In this document: positions 16,262 through 24,904 of the stretch, piece by piece
Position numbering within the stretch: the first letter of the stretch is position 1
Layout of the letters: every line of letters starts with the position of its first letter
Origin: an uncultured Lachnospiraceae bacterium
GTDB taxonomy: Bacteria > Bacillota > Clostridia > Lachnospirales > Lachnospiraceae
Reading direction: 5' to 3'
Length of the DNA: 34,001 nucleotides
NCBI GenBank assembly: GCA_934292725.1
Contig: CAKQXY010000040.1
Location: forward strand, 1-34,001
Translations under genes and position numbers: made by a program
The notes under the pieces: model-generated
Databases searched by the model: none
What the model was told of the DNA's origin: nothing
The model's input: the letters and a program-made list of their open reading frames with translations, nothing else

Positions 16262-16320
16262 GATTTTTGTTCCTCCTATTTATAACTATTAAATATGCTT
16301 AACAGTTAACGTCCTTTGCT

Positions 16321-16350
16321 GCAAAAGTGATCTCCTCTTACCACTTCTGC
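16321..16350 (-). promoter_or_regulatory. Leader hairpin of the small lipoprotein mRNA
   Basis: In the leader of the lipoprotein transcript a 9-position stem (minus strand GCAGAAGTG with CACTTTTGC, one G-T pair) encloses a 12-nt loop containing AAGAGGAGAT. It lies about 60 nt before the start codon. No T-tract follows, so it is not a terminator; a role in mRNA stability or regulation is possible. Confidence 0.4.
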
Positions 16351-16361
16351 GGACAATTGCT

Positions 16362-16390
16362 ATACTAGTCCTTTTTTTTAATAGTGTCAA
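16362..16390 (-). promoter_or_regulatory. Promoter of the small lipoprotein gene
   Basis: Exact TTGACA (16385-16390) and TAGTAT (16362-16367) are spaced by 17 bp on the minus strand, with an A-tract in the spacer. The predicted leader is about 95 nt long, unusually long for this window. Confidence 0.7.
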
Positions 16391-16444
16391 TAGGTAATGT
16401 AAAATTTTTGAAAAATTTAAGTAAACCTTAAAGATTTAATGCCA

Positions 16445-19400
16445 TTATTGTGCAGACATTGTTGGCTGACTAGCCTGTTGTGCAAGCGAATTGAGTGTAA
16501 TTTCCTCCTGTGTCTGCACATCAGTCAGCTTCATTGCCTGAGTCTCTTCATCTACGCTAACAGTAAAGGTACGAACCTGATCAATATTTGCCTCATCCAT
16601 TCCCTTCCACTCCATCGTAAATGTATCATCATCCTCACCCGGCTTGCAGCTGTAGCGAAAATGAGTCTCAATTCCTGCATCTGGTGATACAAGTGACTGA
16701 ACAGTTAAGATTCTGCTGTAGTTATCAAACTGATATGAAGCACTTTCTGTCATCCAGATATCTTTGATGGATTCTGAAAGCTCACGCTCCTCTACGCTCT
16801 CATACACATTTATGTAGCGTCCGTCTGTAATCTTTTCACTAGAGCGAACCTGCGCTGCAATTCCATAGTCATTGTCAGATTCACTAAGAAGTACAGTCAC
16901 AGCGCCATCCATCATGCCTGTTGGAGTATCATAGGAATCAAAGAAGGAATAGCCGCTTCCATTTTGTCCCTTTGGAAGATAGCCCTTTGTAAGTGTTTCT
17001 GCAAATGAAACTTCATTGATGTAATACCATCCATCTGCATAATAAACATCCTCAACACCTGTATTTGCCGGACAATAATCCTGCATCCAGATACCTGTAA
17101 GATTCAAGATAGCTCTTCTTGTGCTAAGCTCAGGTATGCGAATCCATCCTTCTTGAGCCTGTTCTGATGCAATGCCAAGCATGCTGGCTGCCTCACCGCC
17201 TGCCTTTGCACTAACGCCAAGACGTCCAATGATGCCAGAATACAAAGTGCCATTTGCCTCTGATGCATTAAAATCTGGAACAAGCTTACAGATCATCTGT
17301 AAAAACGCTGCCTTTTGCTCATCATTTACAGCACCGCCTGTAAATGTAAGTGCACCAAGGCCGCTGCCCCAATCAGCTGCCCATCCAGAAGCCAGCTTAC
17401 TCATATATGTTGTACGGCTAAATGCACACACAATTGATGGTGATGATCCATCTGCAAATGCCTGACTTCCCATTTTTCTGACATCTGCCGGAATAGTAAG
17501 TGATGTAAGACGCATACAGCCTGCAAATGCACGGCTTCCTATTGTACGAAGTGCTGATGGAAGCACAAGACCCTCGCCAACACCGCTTCCCTCAAATGCA
17601 TTGTCGCAGATCGTAAGAAGTGACTGTGCAAAATCAACTGTCTGAAGTGATACGTCATTTTGGAATGCAGCCGCACCAATGTAGCGAATACCCTCTGGGA
17701 TCGATACATTTTTCAACTCTGTACAGTTGCGGAAGGTACGCTCTCTTATAGCCTGAATCGCCGCCGGCACCTGCGCATAGACTAACTTTGTACAATCAGC
17801 AAATGCTCCTGCTCCAAGATAAGTTACGCTCTGCGGCAAGTCAGCAGTTACAATACCAGAGCCTGTAAAGCTCTCTGCGCCAACTGCTGTCAGCGTCTGT
17901 GGAAATGTAAATGAAGAAAGTGCAGATGTTTCTGCAAATGCACGGCTTCCAATTGACGTAAGTGCACTCGAAGCCTGCACTGTTGTGAGTGAACTGCAGT
18001 TTTCAAATAAACCAGAACTAATTCTTGTAATTGCCTGCGGCAATGTCGCAGATGTAAGGCTTGTACAGCCAGAAAATGCACTTGCACCAAGATATGTTAC
18101 GTTCTGCGGAACCAAAATTGAAGAAAGTGCGCTGCAATTTTGGAATGCGCCGCCCTCAATAAATGTCATGCTCTCCGGAAGTGTAATCTGTTTTAATGCA
18201 GTACAATTTTGGAATGCACCATAGCGAATTGTCGTAAGTGTTGACGGCAGCTGTACTGTCTGAACTGGCGTATTAGCAAATGCAAGTGTACAAATCGTTG
18301 TGGTTCCTCCCTGAACAATTACATCTGTATTTGGAACAGTCTGTGTTGCCACACCCGACTTTGCCATTGCGGCTGCACTCTGATCACTTAAGGAACCGGT
18401 CGGCTGCTCTGCAAGCAAGATAAGCTCCGCTGGCACACGATACAGCAAATCATTGATATAAATCATCTCATGCTTTCGATCTTCATACCATTTTGTTCCG
18501 TCAAATGCGTTTGCCACAATATCGCGCACACTCTTTGGAATCTCAATCTGACTTAAAGCACTGCAATTTTTAAATGCGTTAGAGCCAATGTAGCTTACGC
18601 CGTCCGGCACAACTATAGCTGCTAAATTAACACGATTAATGAAAGCTTCCTCAGCAATAACAGTCGTTCCCTGCCTGATAGAAACAGTTACCGCATCGCT
18701 CTGACAGCGATAGAGGATACTGTTAATATATACAAGCTCTCCAGTCAGTGTTGAATCATATGGTGTGCCTTCAAATAAATTGGCACCTACCTGCGTAACA
18801 CTTGTCGGAATCTGTACGCGAACAAGAGCGCTGCATCCTGCAAATGCTTCTCTTCCTATATAAGTAACACCCTCTGGAATCACCACGTCAGTAATCATGG
18901 TCTGTCCGCGAAATGCGCCTGCTGCTATGGAAGTAACTTTTGCACCGCCATACGTTTCTGGAATCTCAACAACACTTCTTGAACCGTCAAATCCTGTAAT
19001 GCTGACAGTCTGTCCATCCTCGCTAAAGCTAAATGTAAGTCCCTTTGTATCCTCTTTAGGTGCCTGCTCAGACCACTCTGGTTCCTCCGTTGTCGTCTCC
19101 TCTGGTGTAGTTTCTTCTGTAGTTTCCTCGGTAGTTTCTTCTGTACTCTCTTCCTCGCTAGTTTCTTCCTCGCTGGTTTTCTCCTCGGTGCTAGCCTCTG
19201 CACTGCTTTGTGGTGTGCTTTCCTGCGTGGAAGATTCTTCCTGTGATGATGTCGGTGTTACACTTTCACTAGGTGTCTGGGAGGACGTTTCCGGTACACT
19301 TTCTGATGCGCTTTCAGTTGGAACCTGCAAAGACGTCTCTGGAACACTCTCTGTCGGTGCTCCTATAGTAGTCTCTGGTGTAGTATCTGGGATACTCTCT

Positions 19401-19582
19401 GTCGCTAGAGCCTCTGATGTCAGGTTCTCCAAGAGCGTCTGCTCTTCTAATGCCTGTGTCTGCGTCTCCTGTTTAATATTTTCAGTAGTTTCCTCCGCAA
19501 ATGAATATTGCGGTATGTAAGAAACGGTCATCGCAGCAGCCATCGTCCATACGGACGCCTTCTTCTTCCATGATCTTTTCAT
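16445..19582 (-). CDS. BspA-like leucine-rich-repeat surface protein with Thr/Ser/Glu stalk
   Basis: The 1045-residue secreted protein has a signal peptide (cleavage likely after SFA at 29), a low-complexity Thr/Ser/Glu/Pro stalk (30-175) with TEET- and SVPETS-type repeats, and then at least a dozen LRR_5 (BspA/Treponema) repeats (about 183-755) of the form 'IGSRAFAGCTSLTSLTIP'. Residues about 760-1045 form a separate C-terminal region with no recognised motif. There is no LPxTG sorting signal, choline-binding or SLH repeat. Such proteins usually bind host or bacterial surfaces. The start at 19582 has AAGGAAGGG upstream; the longer frame runs back through a terminator hairpin and is rejected. 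No clear terminator follows. Confidence 0.9.
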   Translation of the reverse strand: MKRSWKKKASVWTMAAAMTVSYIPQYSFAEETTENIKQETQTQALEEQTLLENLTSEALATESIPDTTPETTIGAPTESVPETSLQVPTESASESVPETSSQTPSESVTPTSSQEESSTQESTPQSSAEASTEEKTSEEETSEEESTEETTEETTEETTPEETTTEEPEWSEQAPKEDTKGLTFSFSEDGQTVSITGFDGSRSVVEIPETYGGAKVTSIAAGAFRGQTMITDVVIPEGVTYIGREAFAGCSALVRVQIPTSVTQVGANLFEGTPYDSTLTGELVYINSILYRCQSDAVTVSIRQGTTVIAEEAFINRVNLAAIVVPDGVSYIGSNAFKNCSALSQIEIPKSVRDIVANAFDGTKWYEDRKHEMIYINDLLYRVPAELILLAEQPTGSLSDQSAAAMAKSGVATQTVPNTDVIVQGGTTTICTLAFANTPVQTVQLPSTLTTIRYGAFQNCTALKQITLPESMTFIEGGAFQNCSALSSILVPQNVTYLGASAFSGCTSLTSATLPQAITRISSGLFENCSSLTTVQASSALTSIGSRAFAETSALSSFTFPQTLTAVGAESFTGSGIVTADLPQSVTYLGAGAFADCTKLVYAQVPAAIQAIRERTFRNCTELKNVSIPEGIRYIGAAAFQNDVSLQTVDFAQSLLTICDNAFEGSGVGEGLVLPSALRTIGSRAFAGCMRLTSLTIPADVRKMGSQAFADGSSPSIVCAFSRTTYMSKLASGWAADWGSGLGALTFTGGAVNDEQKAAFLQMICKLVPDFNASEANGTLYSGIIGRLGVSAKAGGEAASMLGIASEQAQEGWIRIPELSTRRAILNLTGIWMQDYCPANTGVEDVYYADGWYYINEVSFAETLTKGYLPKGQNGSGYSFFDSYDTPTGMMDGAVTVLLSESDNDYGIAAQVRSSEKITDGRYINVYESVEERELSESIKDIWMTESASYQFDNYSRILTVQSLVSPDAGIETHFRYSCKPGEDDDTFTMEWKGMDEANIDQVRTFTVSVDEETQAMKLTDVQTQEEITLNSLAQQASQPTMSAQ

Positions 19583-19612
19583 AGTGTTCCCTTCCTTTCT
19601 CTTAAACAAAAA

Positions 19613-19633
19613 GAGCCGGTTTTTAACCGGCTC
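19613..19633 (-). terminator. Terminator-like hairpin between the ABC exporter and the LRR gene
   Basis: A perfect 9-bp stem (19613-19621 with 19625-19633) and a 3-nt loop are followed on the minus strand by TCTTTTTGTTT. It can end the exporter transcript (stop at 19731). Because a promoter-like sequence lies at 19665-19691, it would also sit in the leader of the LRR gene and could act as an attenuator. Confidence 0.8.
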
Positions 19634-19664
19634 CCATAAATAATCCGGCAATAACTCTTTTCTA

Positions 19665-19691
19665 AGTTTATATTACCAGAGATTATGTCAA
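19665..19691 (-). promoter_or_regulatory. Possible promoter of the LRR gene
   Basis: TTGACA (19686-19691) is paired with TAAACT (19665-19670) at 15 bp, or a TGG-extended TAATAT (19670-19675) may act with little -35 contact. Neither arrangement is ideal, so the exact boxes are uncertain. Confidence 0.35.
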
Positions 19692-19730
19692 ATAAGTACT
19701 TTCAATGTCCTTACATCTCTTAAGAATCTC

Positions 19731-21572
19731 TTACGATGCCTGTTCAAACTGGCTGTTATACAGATCAGCGTAAAAGCCCTTCTTTGCCAAAAGCTCTTCG
19801 TGCGTTCCGCTTTCAATTACATCTCCATCCTTTAACACAAGGATAAGATCGGCATTTTTGATTGTGGAAAGACGATGTGCAATAACAAAAGAAGTACGAT
19901 TCTTCATCAGCTCGTCCATTGCATTTTGGATCTGAAGTTCTGTTCTTGTATCGACAGAGCTTGTTGCCTCATCGAGAATTAACATAGGCTTATCAGCAAT
20001 CATTGCGCGGGCAATTGTTAACTGCTGCTTCTGACCCTGTGACAGATTAACCTGATCATTAAGCACTGTATCATAGCCATGCTGCAGCGTTCTCACAAAA
20101 TGGTCAAGACCAACAGCGCGGCATGCCTCCTTCATGCGCTCATCAGAGACATTTGGCGTACAATATACAAGATTTTCTCTAACAGTACCCTCAAACAGCC
20201 ATGTATCCTGAAGAACCATACAAAACTGAGAATGAACCATTTCACGTTTTACCTGATTAGTCGGAATGCCATCAATACAGATTTTTCCGCCCTGAATCTC
20301 ATAAAAACGCATAAGCAGATTGACAAGTGTTGTCTTTCCTGCTCCCGTTGGACCGACAATTGCAATTTTTTGTCCAGCCTTTGCCTGTGCAGAAAAATCA
20401 TGAATAATGACGCGATCTTCATCATAGCCAAACTTTACATGCTCAAATGATACATCACCCTTTACATTGTCAAGCATCTTTGTCTTATTGCTCTCGTCAT
20501 CCATCTCCTTTGCCTCAAGAAACTCAAAGACACGCTCACCTGCTGCTGCCGCTGACTGTAAAGACTGTGCTGCCTGGGCGATCTGAGATAACGGCTGTGT
20601 AAAATAGCGCACATACATCATAAATGCAACGATTACTTCAAACCCAATAGTTCCCTTCATAGTCAGCACTGCACCTGCCACACAGACTGCCACATAGCCT
20701 AAGTTTCCGATAAATGTCATAATAGGCGGCATGAGTCCGGCAAGGCACTGTGCACGAAATGCACTTTCTCTTAAATTATTGTTCATTCGCTCAAATTCAG
20801 CTGCTGCCTGCGCTTCTCCATTATACGCCTTTACAACTGTATGACCTGTGTAAATTTCCTCAATGTGACCGTTGATCTCACCAAGGCAGCGCTGCTGGCG
20901 CACGAAATATTTGCTGGAGTGCTTTGCAATAACTGTCATAAGAACAAAGCCGATCAATGTTGCCACAATCGCAGTAATTGTCATGATCACATCTGTTTTA
21001 AACATCATAAAAAGTGAACCGACAAAAAGCGTAACTGCGGAGACAAGATTTCCGATGCTTTGGTTCATAGACTGTGATATCGTATCAACATCATTTGTGA
21101 CACGTGAGAGGATATCACCTGTCGTAGAACGGCTGTAATAGCTCATCGGCAGACGGTTAATTTTTCCTGAAATATCACCTCTAAGCTTTTTTGAAATATT
21201 TTGTGTTACTGTTGCCATAATCCACTGCTGACCAAATGACAGCAAAGCACCGCACACATAAAATGCAATTAATGTAAATCCAATCTTAGAAACAGCATCC
21301 ATATCAACGCCTGTTACAAGACCTTTTCCAATTTCCTTTGTCATCTCTGACAGCTTATCTGGTCCAAGAAGCGTCAAAACCGTGCCTCCTGCCGCACAGA
21401 TAAGTGCAATGATCACAACTGGAAGATAGCTTTTGCAATACGAAATCAACTTTGACCATGTTCCCTTAAAATCAGATGCCTTCTCAGCAGGACCTCTTCC
21501 CATGCCAGGTCCATGCATTCCGCCTCTTCTGCCCGGGCGGTTCTGTCCAGGGGTATATTCTTTATTTTCCAT
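19731..21572 (-). CDS. ABC exporter half-transporter, catalytically complete subunit (TM288-like)
   Basis: The 613-residue protein has a Gly/Arg/Pro-rich N-terminus (PGRRGGMHGPGMGRGPAEK), six membrane segments (about 45-340) and an ABC domain with Walker A GPTGAGKTT, the variant signature NLSQGQKQQ, Walker B MLILDEATSSVD with its glutamate, and the switch histidine in IAHRLST. The NLSQGQ signature plus a normal Walker B glutamate is the pattern of the TM288/BmrD-type partner in heterodimeric multidrug exporters. Its ATG overlaps the stop of the upstream ABC gene in TAATG, with GGAGG just before, so the two subunits are translationally coupled. Substrate unknown; drugs or lipids are usual for the family. 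Confidence 0.93.
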   Translation of the reverse strand: MENKEYTPGQNRPGRRGGMHGPGMGRGPAEKASDFKGTWSKLISYCKSYLPVVIIALICAAGGTVLTLLGPDKLSEMTKEIGKGLVTGVDMDAVSKIGFTLIAFYVCGALLSFGQQWIMATVTQNISKKLRGDISGKINRLPMSYYSRSTTGDILSRVTNDVDTISQSMNQSIGNLVSAVTLFVGSLFMMFKTDVIMTITAIVATLIGFVLMTVIAKHSSKYFVRQQRCLGEINGHIEEIYTGHTVVKAYNGEAQAAAEFERMNNNLRESAFRAQCLAGLMPPIMTFIGNLGYVAVCVAGAVLTMKGTIGFEVIVAFMMYVRYFTQPLSQIAQAAQSLQSAAAAGERVFEFLEAKEMDDESNKTKMLDNVKGDVSFEHVKFGYDEDRVIIHDFSAQAKAGQKIAIVGPTGAGKTTLVNLLMRFYEIQGGKICIDGIPTNQVKREMVHSQFCMVLQDTWLFEGTVRENLVYCTPNVSDERMKEACRAVGLDHFVRTLQHGYDTVLNDQVNLSQGQKQQLTIARAMIADKPMLILDEATSSVDTRTELQIQNAMDELMKNRTSFVIAHRLSTIKNADLILVLKDGDVIESGTHEELLAKKGFYADLYNSQFEQAS

Positions 21573-23329
21573 TATGCAAGCTCCTCCTTTGACAGCTGTG
21601 AATATGCGATCTGACGGTATACCTCGCAAGTCTCCATCAGCTCATTGTGCTTGCCCATTCCGGCAATCTTTCCATCATCAAGCACAATAATCTTGTCCGC
21701 ATCGCGTATAGTACCAATTCGCTGTGCCACAATGAAACGCGTTGCATCTGCACAAGTTTTTCGTAATGTATCGCGAAGAACACGGTCTGTCTTGTAGTCA
21801 AGTGCTGAAAATGAATCATCAAAAATTAAAATCTCTGGGTGACGGCATATAGCACGTGCAATTGACAGACGCTGCTTTTGTCCTCCTGAAAAATTAGATC
21901 CTCCCTGTGCCACAAAAGCATCTACGCCGCCTTCTGTCTTATCGACAAATTCCTTTGCCTGCGCAGTCTCAACTGCCTGATTAACATCATCATCAGTAAA
22001 GCCTTTTGTACCATTATCTCCGTAGGCAACGTTGCTTTTAATGCTTCCTGTAAATAAAACGGCCTTCTGTGAAACATATCCAATCTTATTTCTAAGTGCC
22101 TTCTGTGTATATTCCTTTACGTTAACGCCATCGACAAGCACCTCGCCCTTTGTCGCATCGTAAAAACGCGGAATCATGTTGATCACAGTACTTTTTCCAC
22201 AGCCGGTTGAACCGATAAAGGCAATTGTCTCACCCTTATGAGCAGTAAAGGAAATGTCCTCAATGACATCCTTCTCTGCATCTGGATAACAGAAAGATAC
22301 ATTGCGAAACTCAACTTCACCCTTTTTGCCGTCAATTCCATTCTCTTTTGTGCCATCCTTAATCGAGAGCGGCATATCAAGCACTTCATTGATACGCTTT
22401 GCTGATACGCTCGCACGCGGAAGAAGCACGAAAATCATGACAAGCATCATAAAGGACATAACGACCTGCATAGCATACTGAGTAAATACGATCATATCTG
22501 AGAAGATAGTCAGCTTATCAAACATCTGAGCATTGCTGATCAAATAAGCGCCGATCCAATAAATTGCTAACATCAGTCCATTCATTACCATCTGGATTCC
22601 CGGCATCATAGTTCCCATAGTGCGGTTTGCAAACAACTGCGTTTTCGTCAGCTCATCATTTGCGTCATTAAATTTCTTCTGCTGATAACCTTCTGCATTG
22701 TAGGCACGAACTACATTTAAGCCTGTCAAATTTTCTCTAGTGACACGGTTTAAATTATCTGTCAGACTCTGCAGCTTTTTAAACTTTGGAAGCGCAACAG
22801 CCACGCAGACACCAACAAAGCTAAGCAGTACAACAACAGCCACACCAGTTGAAGCAGTCCACTGCCAGTTCTTTGTAGAAATCTTGCACAGTGCCCACAC
22901 TGCCATTATAGGAGCCTTTAGTAGAACCTCCAGACCCATAACAATCAGCATCTGTACCTGTGTAATATCGTTTGTAGAACGTGTAATTAAACTTGCAGTA
23001 GAGAAATTTCCAATTTCCTCCATTGAAAAGGACTGCACCTTATGAAAAACCTGTCCTCTTAAATTGGCAGAAAAATTAGATGAAATTTTTGATGCACATA
23101 TTGATGTACAGACTGCTGCAAGCAAACTTCCTAGTGCACATGCAAGCATCTTGCCTCCTGCAATCAAAATATCATTCATCTTGCTGCCCTTTGTCTGGAC
23201 AAGCTTTGTAATTTCAGACATATAATCTGGCATTGTCAGACTAAGCCACACTTGCACGATAATAAACACAAATGCAACTGCCGCCAGAATAAAATCTTTC
23301 CATGTCAGCTTCTTTAACAACTTAACCAT
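21572..23329 (-). CDS. ABC exporter half-transporter with degenerate ATP site (TM287-like)
   Basis: The 585-residue protein has six membrane segments followed by an ABC domain with Walker A GSTGCGKST and a canonical signature NFSGGQKQR. The Walker B motif is ILIFDDSFSALD, with aspartate instead of the catalytic glutamate, and the switch residue is glutamine (VAQRIGT) instead of histidine. These substitutions define the degenerate-site subunit of heterodimeric exporters such as TM287 or BmrC. The start at 23329 has GGGAG 9 nt upstream; the earlier in-frame start overlaps the promoter region and is not needed. It is the first gene of a two-gene operon. Confidence 0.93.
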   Translation of the reverse strand: MVKLLKKLTWKDFILAAVAFVFIIVQVWLSLTMPDYMSEITKLVQTKGSKMNDILIAGGKMLACALGSLLAAVCTSICASKISSNFSANLRGQVFHKVQSFSMEEIGNFSTASLITRSTNDITQVQMLIVMGLEVLLKAPIMAVWALCKISTKNWQWTASTGVAVVVLLSFVGVCVAVALPKFKKLQSLTDNLNRVTRENLTGLNVVRAYNAEGYQQKKFNDANDELTKTQLFANRTMGTMMPGIQMVMNGLMLAIYWIGAYLISNAQMFDKLTIFSDMIVFTQYAMQVVMSFMMLVMIFVLLPRASVSAKRINEVLDMPLSIKDGTKENGIDGKKGEVEFRNVSFCYPDAEKDVIEDISFTAHKGETIAFIGSTGCGKSTVINMIPRFYDATKGEVLVDGVNVKEYTQKALRNKIGYVSQKAVLFTGSIKSNVAYGDNGTKGFTDDDVNQAVETAQAKEFVDKTEGGVDAFVAQGGSNFSGGQKQRLSIARAICRHPEILIFDDSFSALDYKTDRVLRDTLRKTCADATRFIVAQRIGTIRDADKIIVLDDGKIAGMGKHNELMETCEVYRQIAYSQLSKEELA

Positions 23330-23363
23330 TATCTGCTGCTCCCTTCTTTTTTCGATAGGAACT

Positions 23364-23391
23364 ATTATAGCGTTCAAAATAGAACAGTCAA
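23364..23391 (-). promoter_or_regulatory. Promoter of the ABC exporter operon
   Basis: TTGACT (23386-23391) and exact TATAAT (23364-23369) are spaced by 16 bp on the minus strand. The spacer holds GTTCTATTTTGAAC, a short inverted repeat (GTTC-N6-GAAC) that could bind a dimeric repressor; no such regulator is adjacent. Confidence 0.7.
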
Positions 23392-23432
23392 TACAATTTA
23401 TACAAAATTTAGATTATTTATAAAAAAATGAA

Positions 23433-23459
23433 AAAGAGCAGACTCCTCATCTGCCCTTT
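23433..23459 (-). terminator. Terminator of the pst-phoU operon
   Basis: Stem 23433-23442 with 23450-23459 has one wobble pair, a 7-nt loop and a TTTTTCATTTTTTT tail on the minus strand. It lies 17 nt after the phoU stop codon and ahead of the exporter promoter. Confidence 0.8.
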
Positions 23460-23476
23460 TTTGACTCTAATTTTAT

Positions 23477-24121
23477 TCACCCCTGCTCATGCACGCCTGT
23501 CACAGAAAATACAACCCACTCTGCAATATTTGTCGCATGATCTCCGATTCGCTCAAAATACTTTGCAATCATCAAAAGATCAAGCGCATACTCGCCGTCC
23601 TTTGGATTTTCTGAGATCATTTGAATAAGCGAATTTTTTACCTTTAAGAAAAGATCATCTACTACATCATCATGCTGAATTGTTGCCTCTGCCATTGCCA
23701 CATCACGCTTTACATAAGCCTCAACACTCTCTGTCACCATGCGCATTGCAGCTACTGCCATCTGACAAATATACTGTGCATCTGATCCGATTCTTCCATT
23801 TAAGAACCCAATAATCTCTGCAATGTCGGATGCCTGATCACCTATACGTTCCATATCTGTAATCATCTTAAGTGCTGCTGAGATTTGCCTTAAATCTCTT
23901 GCAACTGGCTGCTGCTGAAGCAAAAGCTTTAAACAAAGCGATTCGATAGTGCGCTCCATCTGATCAATCTCACTGTCTATCGGTGCTATCTTTGCTGCTG
24001 TCTCTCCATCTGCATTTGCCAGTGCCTTTGCCGCTAACGCTAACGCCTCCTCACAAAGTGATCCCATCTTTGTCAGATCACGATTCAAAAGCGCCAGCTG
24101 CTCGTCAAACTTGCTTCTCAT
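23477..24121 (-). CDS. phoU: Phosphate signalling and transport regulator PhoU
   Basis: The 214-residue helical protein has the two tandem PhoU three-helix-bundle repeats with metal-binding E/D-rich motifs: DSEIDQMERTIESLCLKLL in the first half with MITDMERIGDQASDIAE, and the matching MIAKYFERIGDHATNIAEW in the second. PhoU links the Pst transporter to the PhoR kinase and dampens phosphate uptake when phosphate is plentiful. GAGGTGA precedes the ATG. It is the last gene of the pst operon, 27 nt after pstB. No phoPR/phoBR pair is in the window. Confidence 0.97.
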   Translation of the reverse strand: MRSKFDEQLALLNRDLTKMGSLCEEALALAAKALANADGETAAKIAPIDSEIDQMERTIESLCLKLLLQQQPVARDLRQISAALKMITDMERIGDQASDIAEIIGFLNGRIGSDAQYICQMAVAAMRMVTESVEAYVKRDVAMAEATIQHDDVVDDLFLKVKNSLIQMISENPKDGEYALDLLMIAKYFERIGDHATNIAEWVVFSVTGVHEQG

Positions 24122-24148
24122 GTCTTCACCTCACTTTTTTTGTTTCCA

Positions 24149-24904
24149 TTAGCCAAAACGTCCTGTAATATAATCCTCAGTTCTCTTATCCTTTGGCTGC
24201 TCGAAGATCTTCTGAGTCTCACCATACTCAATCAGATCACCAAGCAGGAAAAATGCGGTGTAATCAGAAATACGCACGGCCTGCTGCATGTTATGCGTAA
24301 CCATAACAATTGTGTACTGTGATTTTAATTCGCTTGCCAGCTCTTCTATCTTTGATGTAGAAATCGGGTCAAGCGCACTTGTCGGCTCATCCATCAAAAG
24401 TACATCTGGCTCAACAGCAAGTGCTCGTGCAATACAAAGTCTCTGCTGCTGTCCTCCAGATAAGCTAAGTGCCGATTTTTTCAGGTTATCCTTTACTTCA
24501 TTCCAGATAGCTGCACCCTTCAAGGAATTTTCCACGATCTCATCAAGCTTTGCACGGCTTGTAATTCCATGTGTGCGCGGTCCGTATGCGATATTGTCAT
24601 AGATGCTCATTGGAAATGGATTTGGTTTTTGAAATACCATTCCGATATTTCTGCGAAGCTCATTGACATTTAACTTTGGATCAAAAATGTCCTCACCGCG
24701 GTAACGAAGATCGCCTGTAATCTTCACACCAGGCACCAGATCATTCATTCTGTTTAACGACTTTAAAAAGGTGGATTTACCACAGCCAGAAGGACCAATC
24801 AGCGCCGTAATACTCTTCTCCTCAATATTGATATTAATATTTTTTAATGCCTGCACCTGTCCATACCACAGACACATATCCTTTACAGTAATTACGCTGC
24901 TCAC
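24149..24904 (-). CDS. pstB: Phosphate ABC transporter ATP-binding protein PstB
   Basis: The 251-residue ATPase has Walker A GPSGCGKST (37-45), the PstB-typical RMNDLVPGVKITG segment, VFQKPNPFPMSIYDNIAYGP in the Q-loop region, signature LSGGQQQRLCIARA and Walker B VLLMDEPTSALDPIS. It powers high-affinity phosphate import with PstA/PstC. The start is a GTG at 24904 whose GTGA overlaps the pstA stop, with an AGAGGAGG ribosome binding site; no in-frame ATG fits the family's N-terminus. Confidence 0.97.
   Translation of the reverse strand: MSSVITVKDMCLWYGQVQALKNININIEEKSITALIGPSGCGKSTFLKSLNRMNDLVPGVKITGDLRYRGEDIFDPKLNVNELRRNIGMVFQKPNPFPMSIYDNIAYGPRTHGITSRAKLDEIVENSLKGAAIWNEVKDNLKKSALSLSGGQQQRLCIARALAVEPDVLLMDEPTSALDPISTSKIEELASELKSQYTIVMVTHNMQQAVRISDYTAFFLLGDLIEYGETQKIFEQPKDKRTEDYITGRFG

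Noticed and set aside
15650..16285. Plus-strand open frame of 211 codons, Cys/Ser/Leu rich
   Set aside because: It crosses two real genes, a terminator and a promoter on the other strand; the repetitive part is only the reverse of the lipoprotein repeat.
16399..16417. AT-only hairpin after the LRR gene as a terminator
   Set aside because: The stem consists of A-T pairs almost alone and would be too weak; I do not call it.
18897..19520. Plus-strand open frame of 207 codons rich in Ser and Val
   Set aside because: It is the reverse of the Thr/Ser/Glu stalk of the LRR protein; the repeats explain the lack of stop codons.
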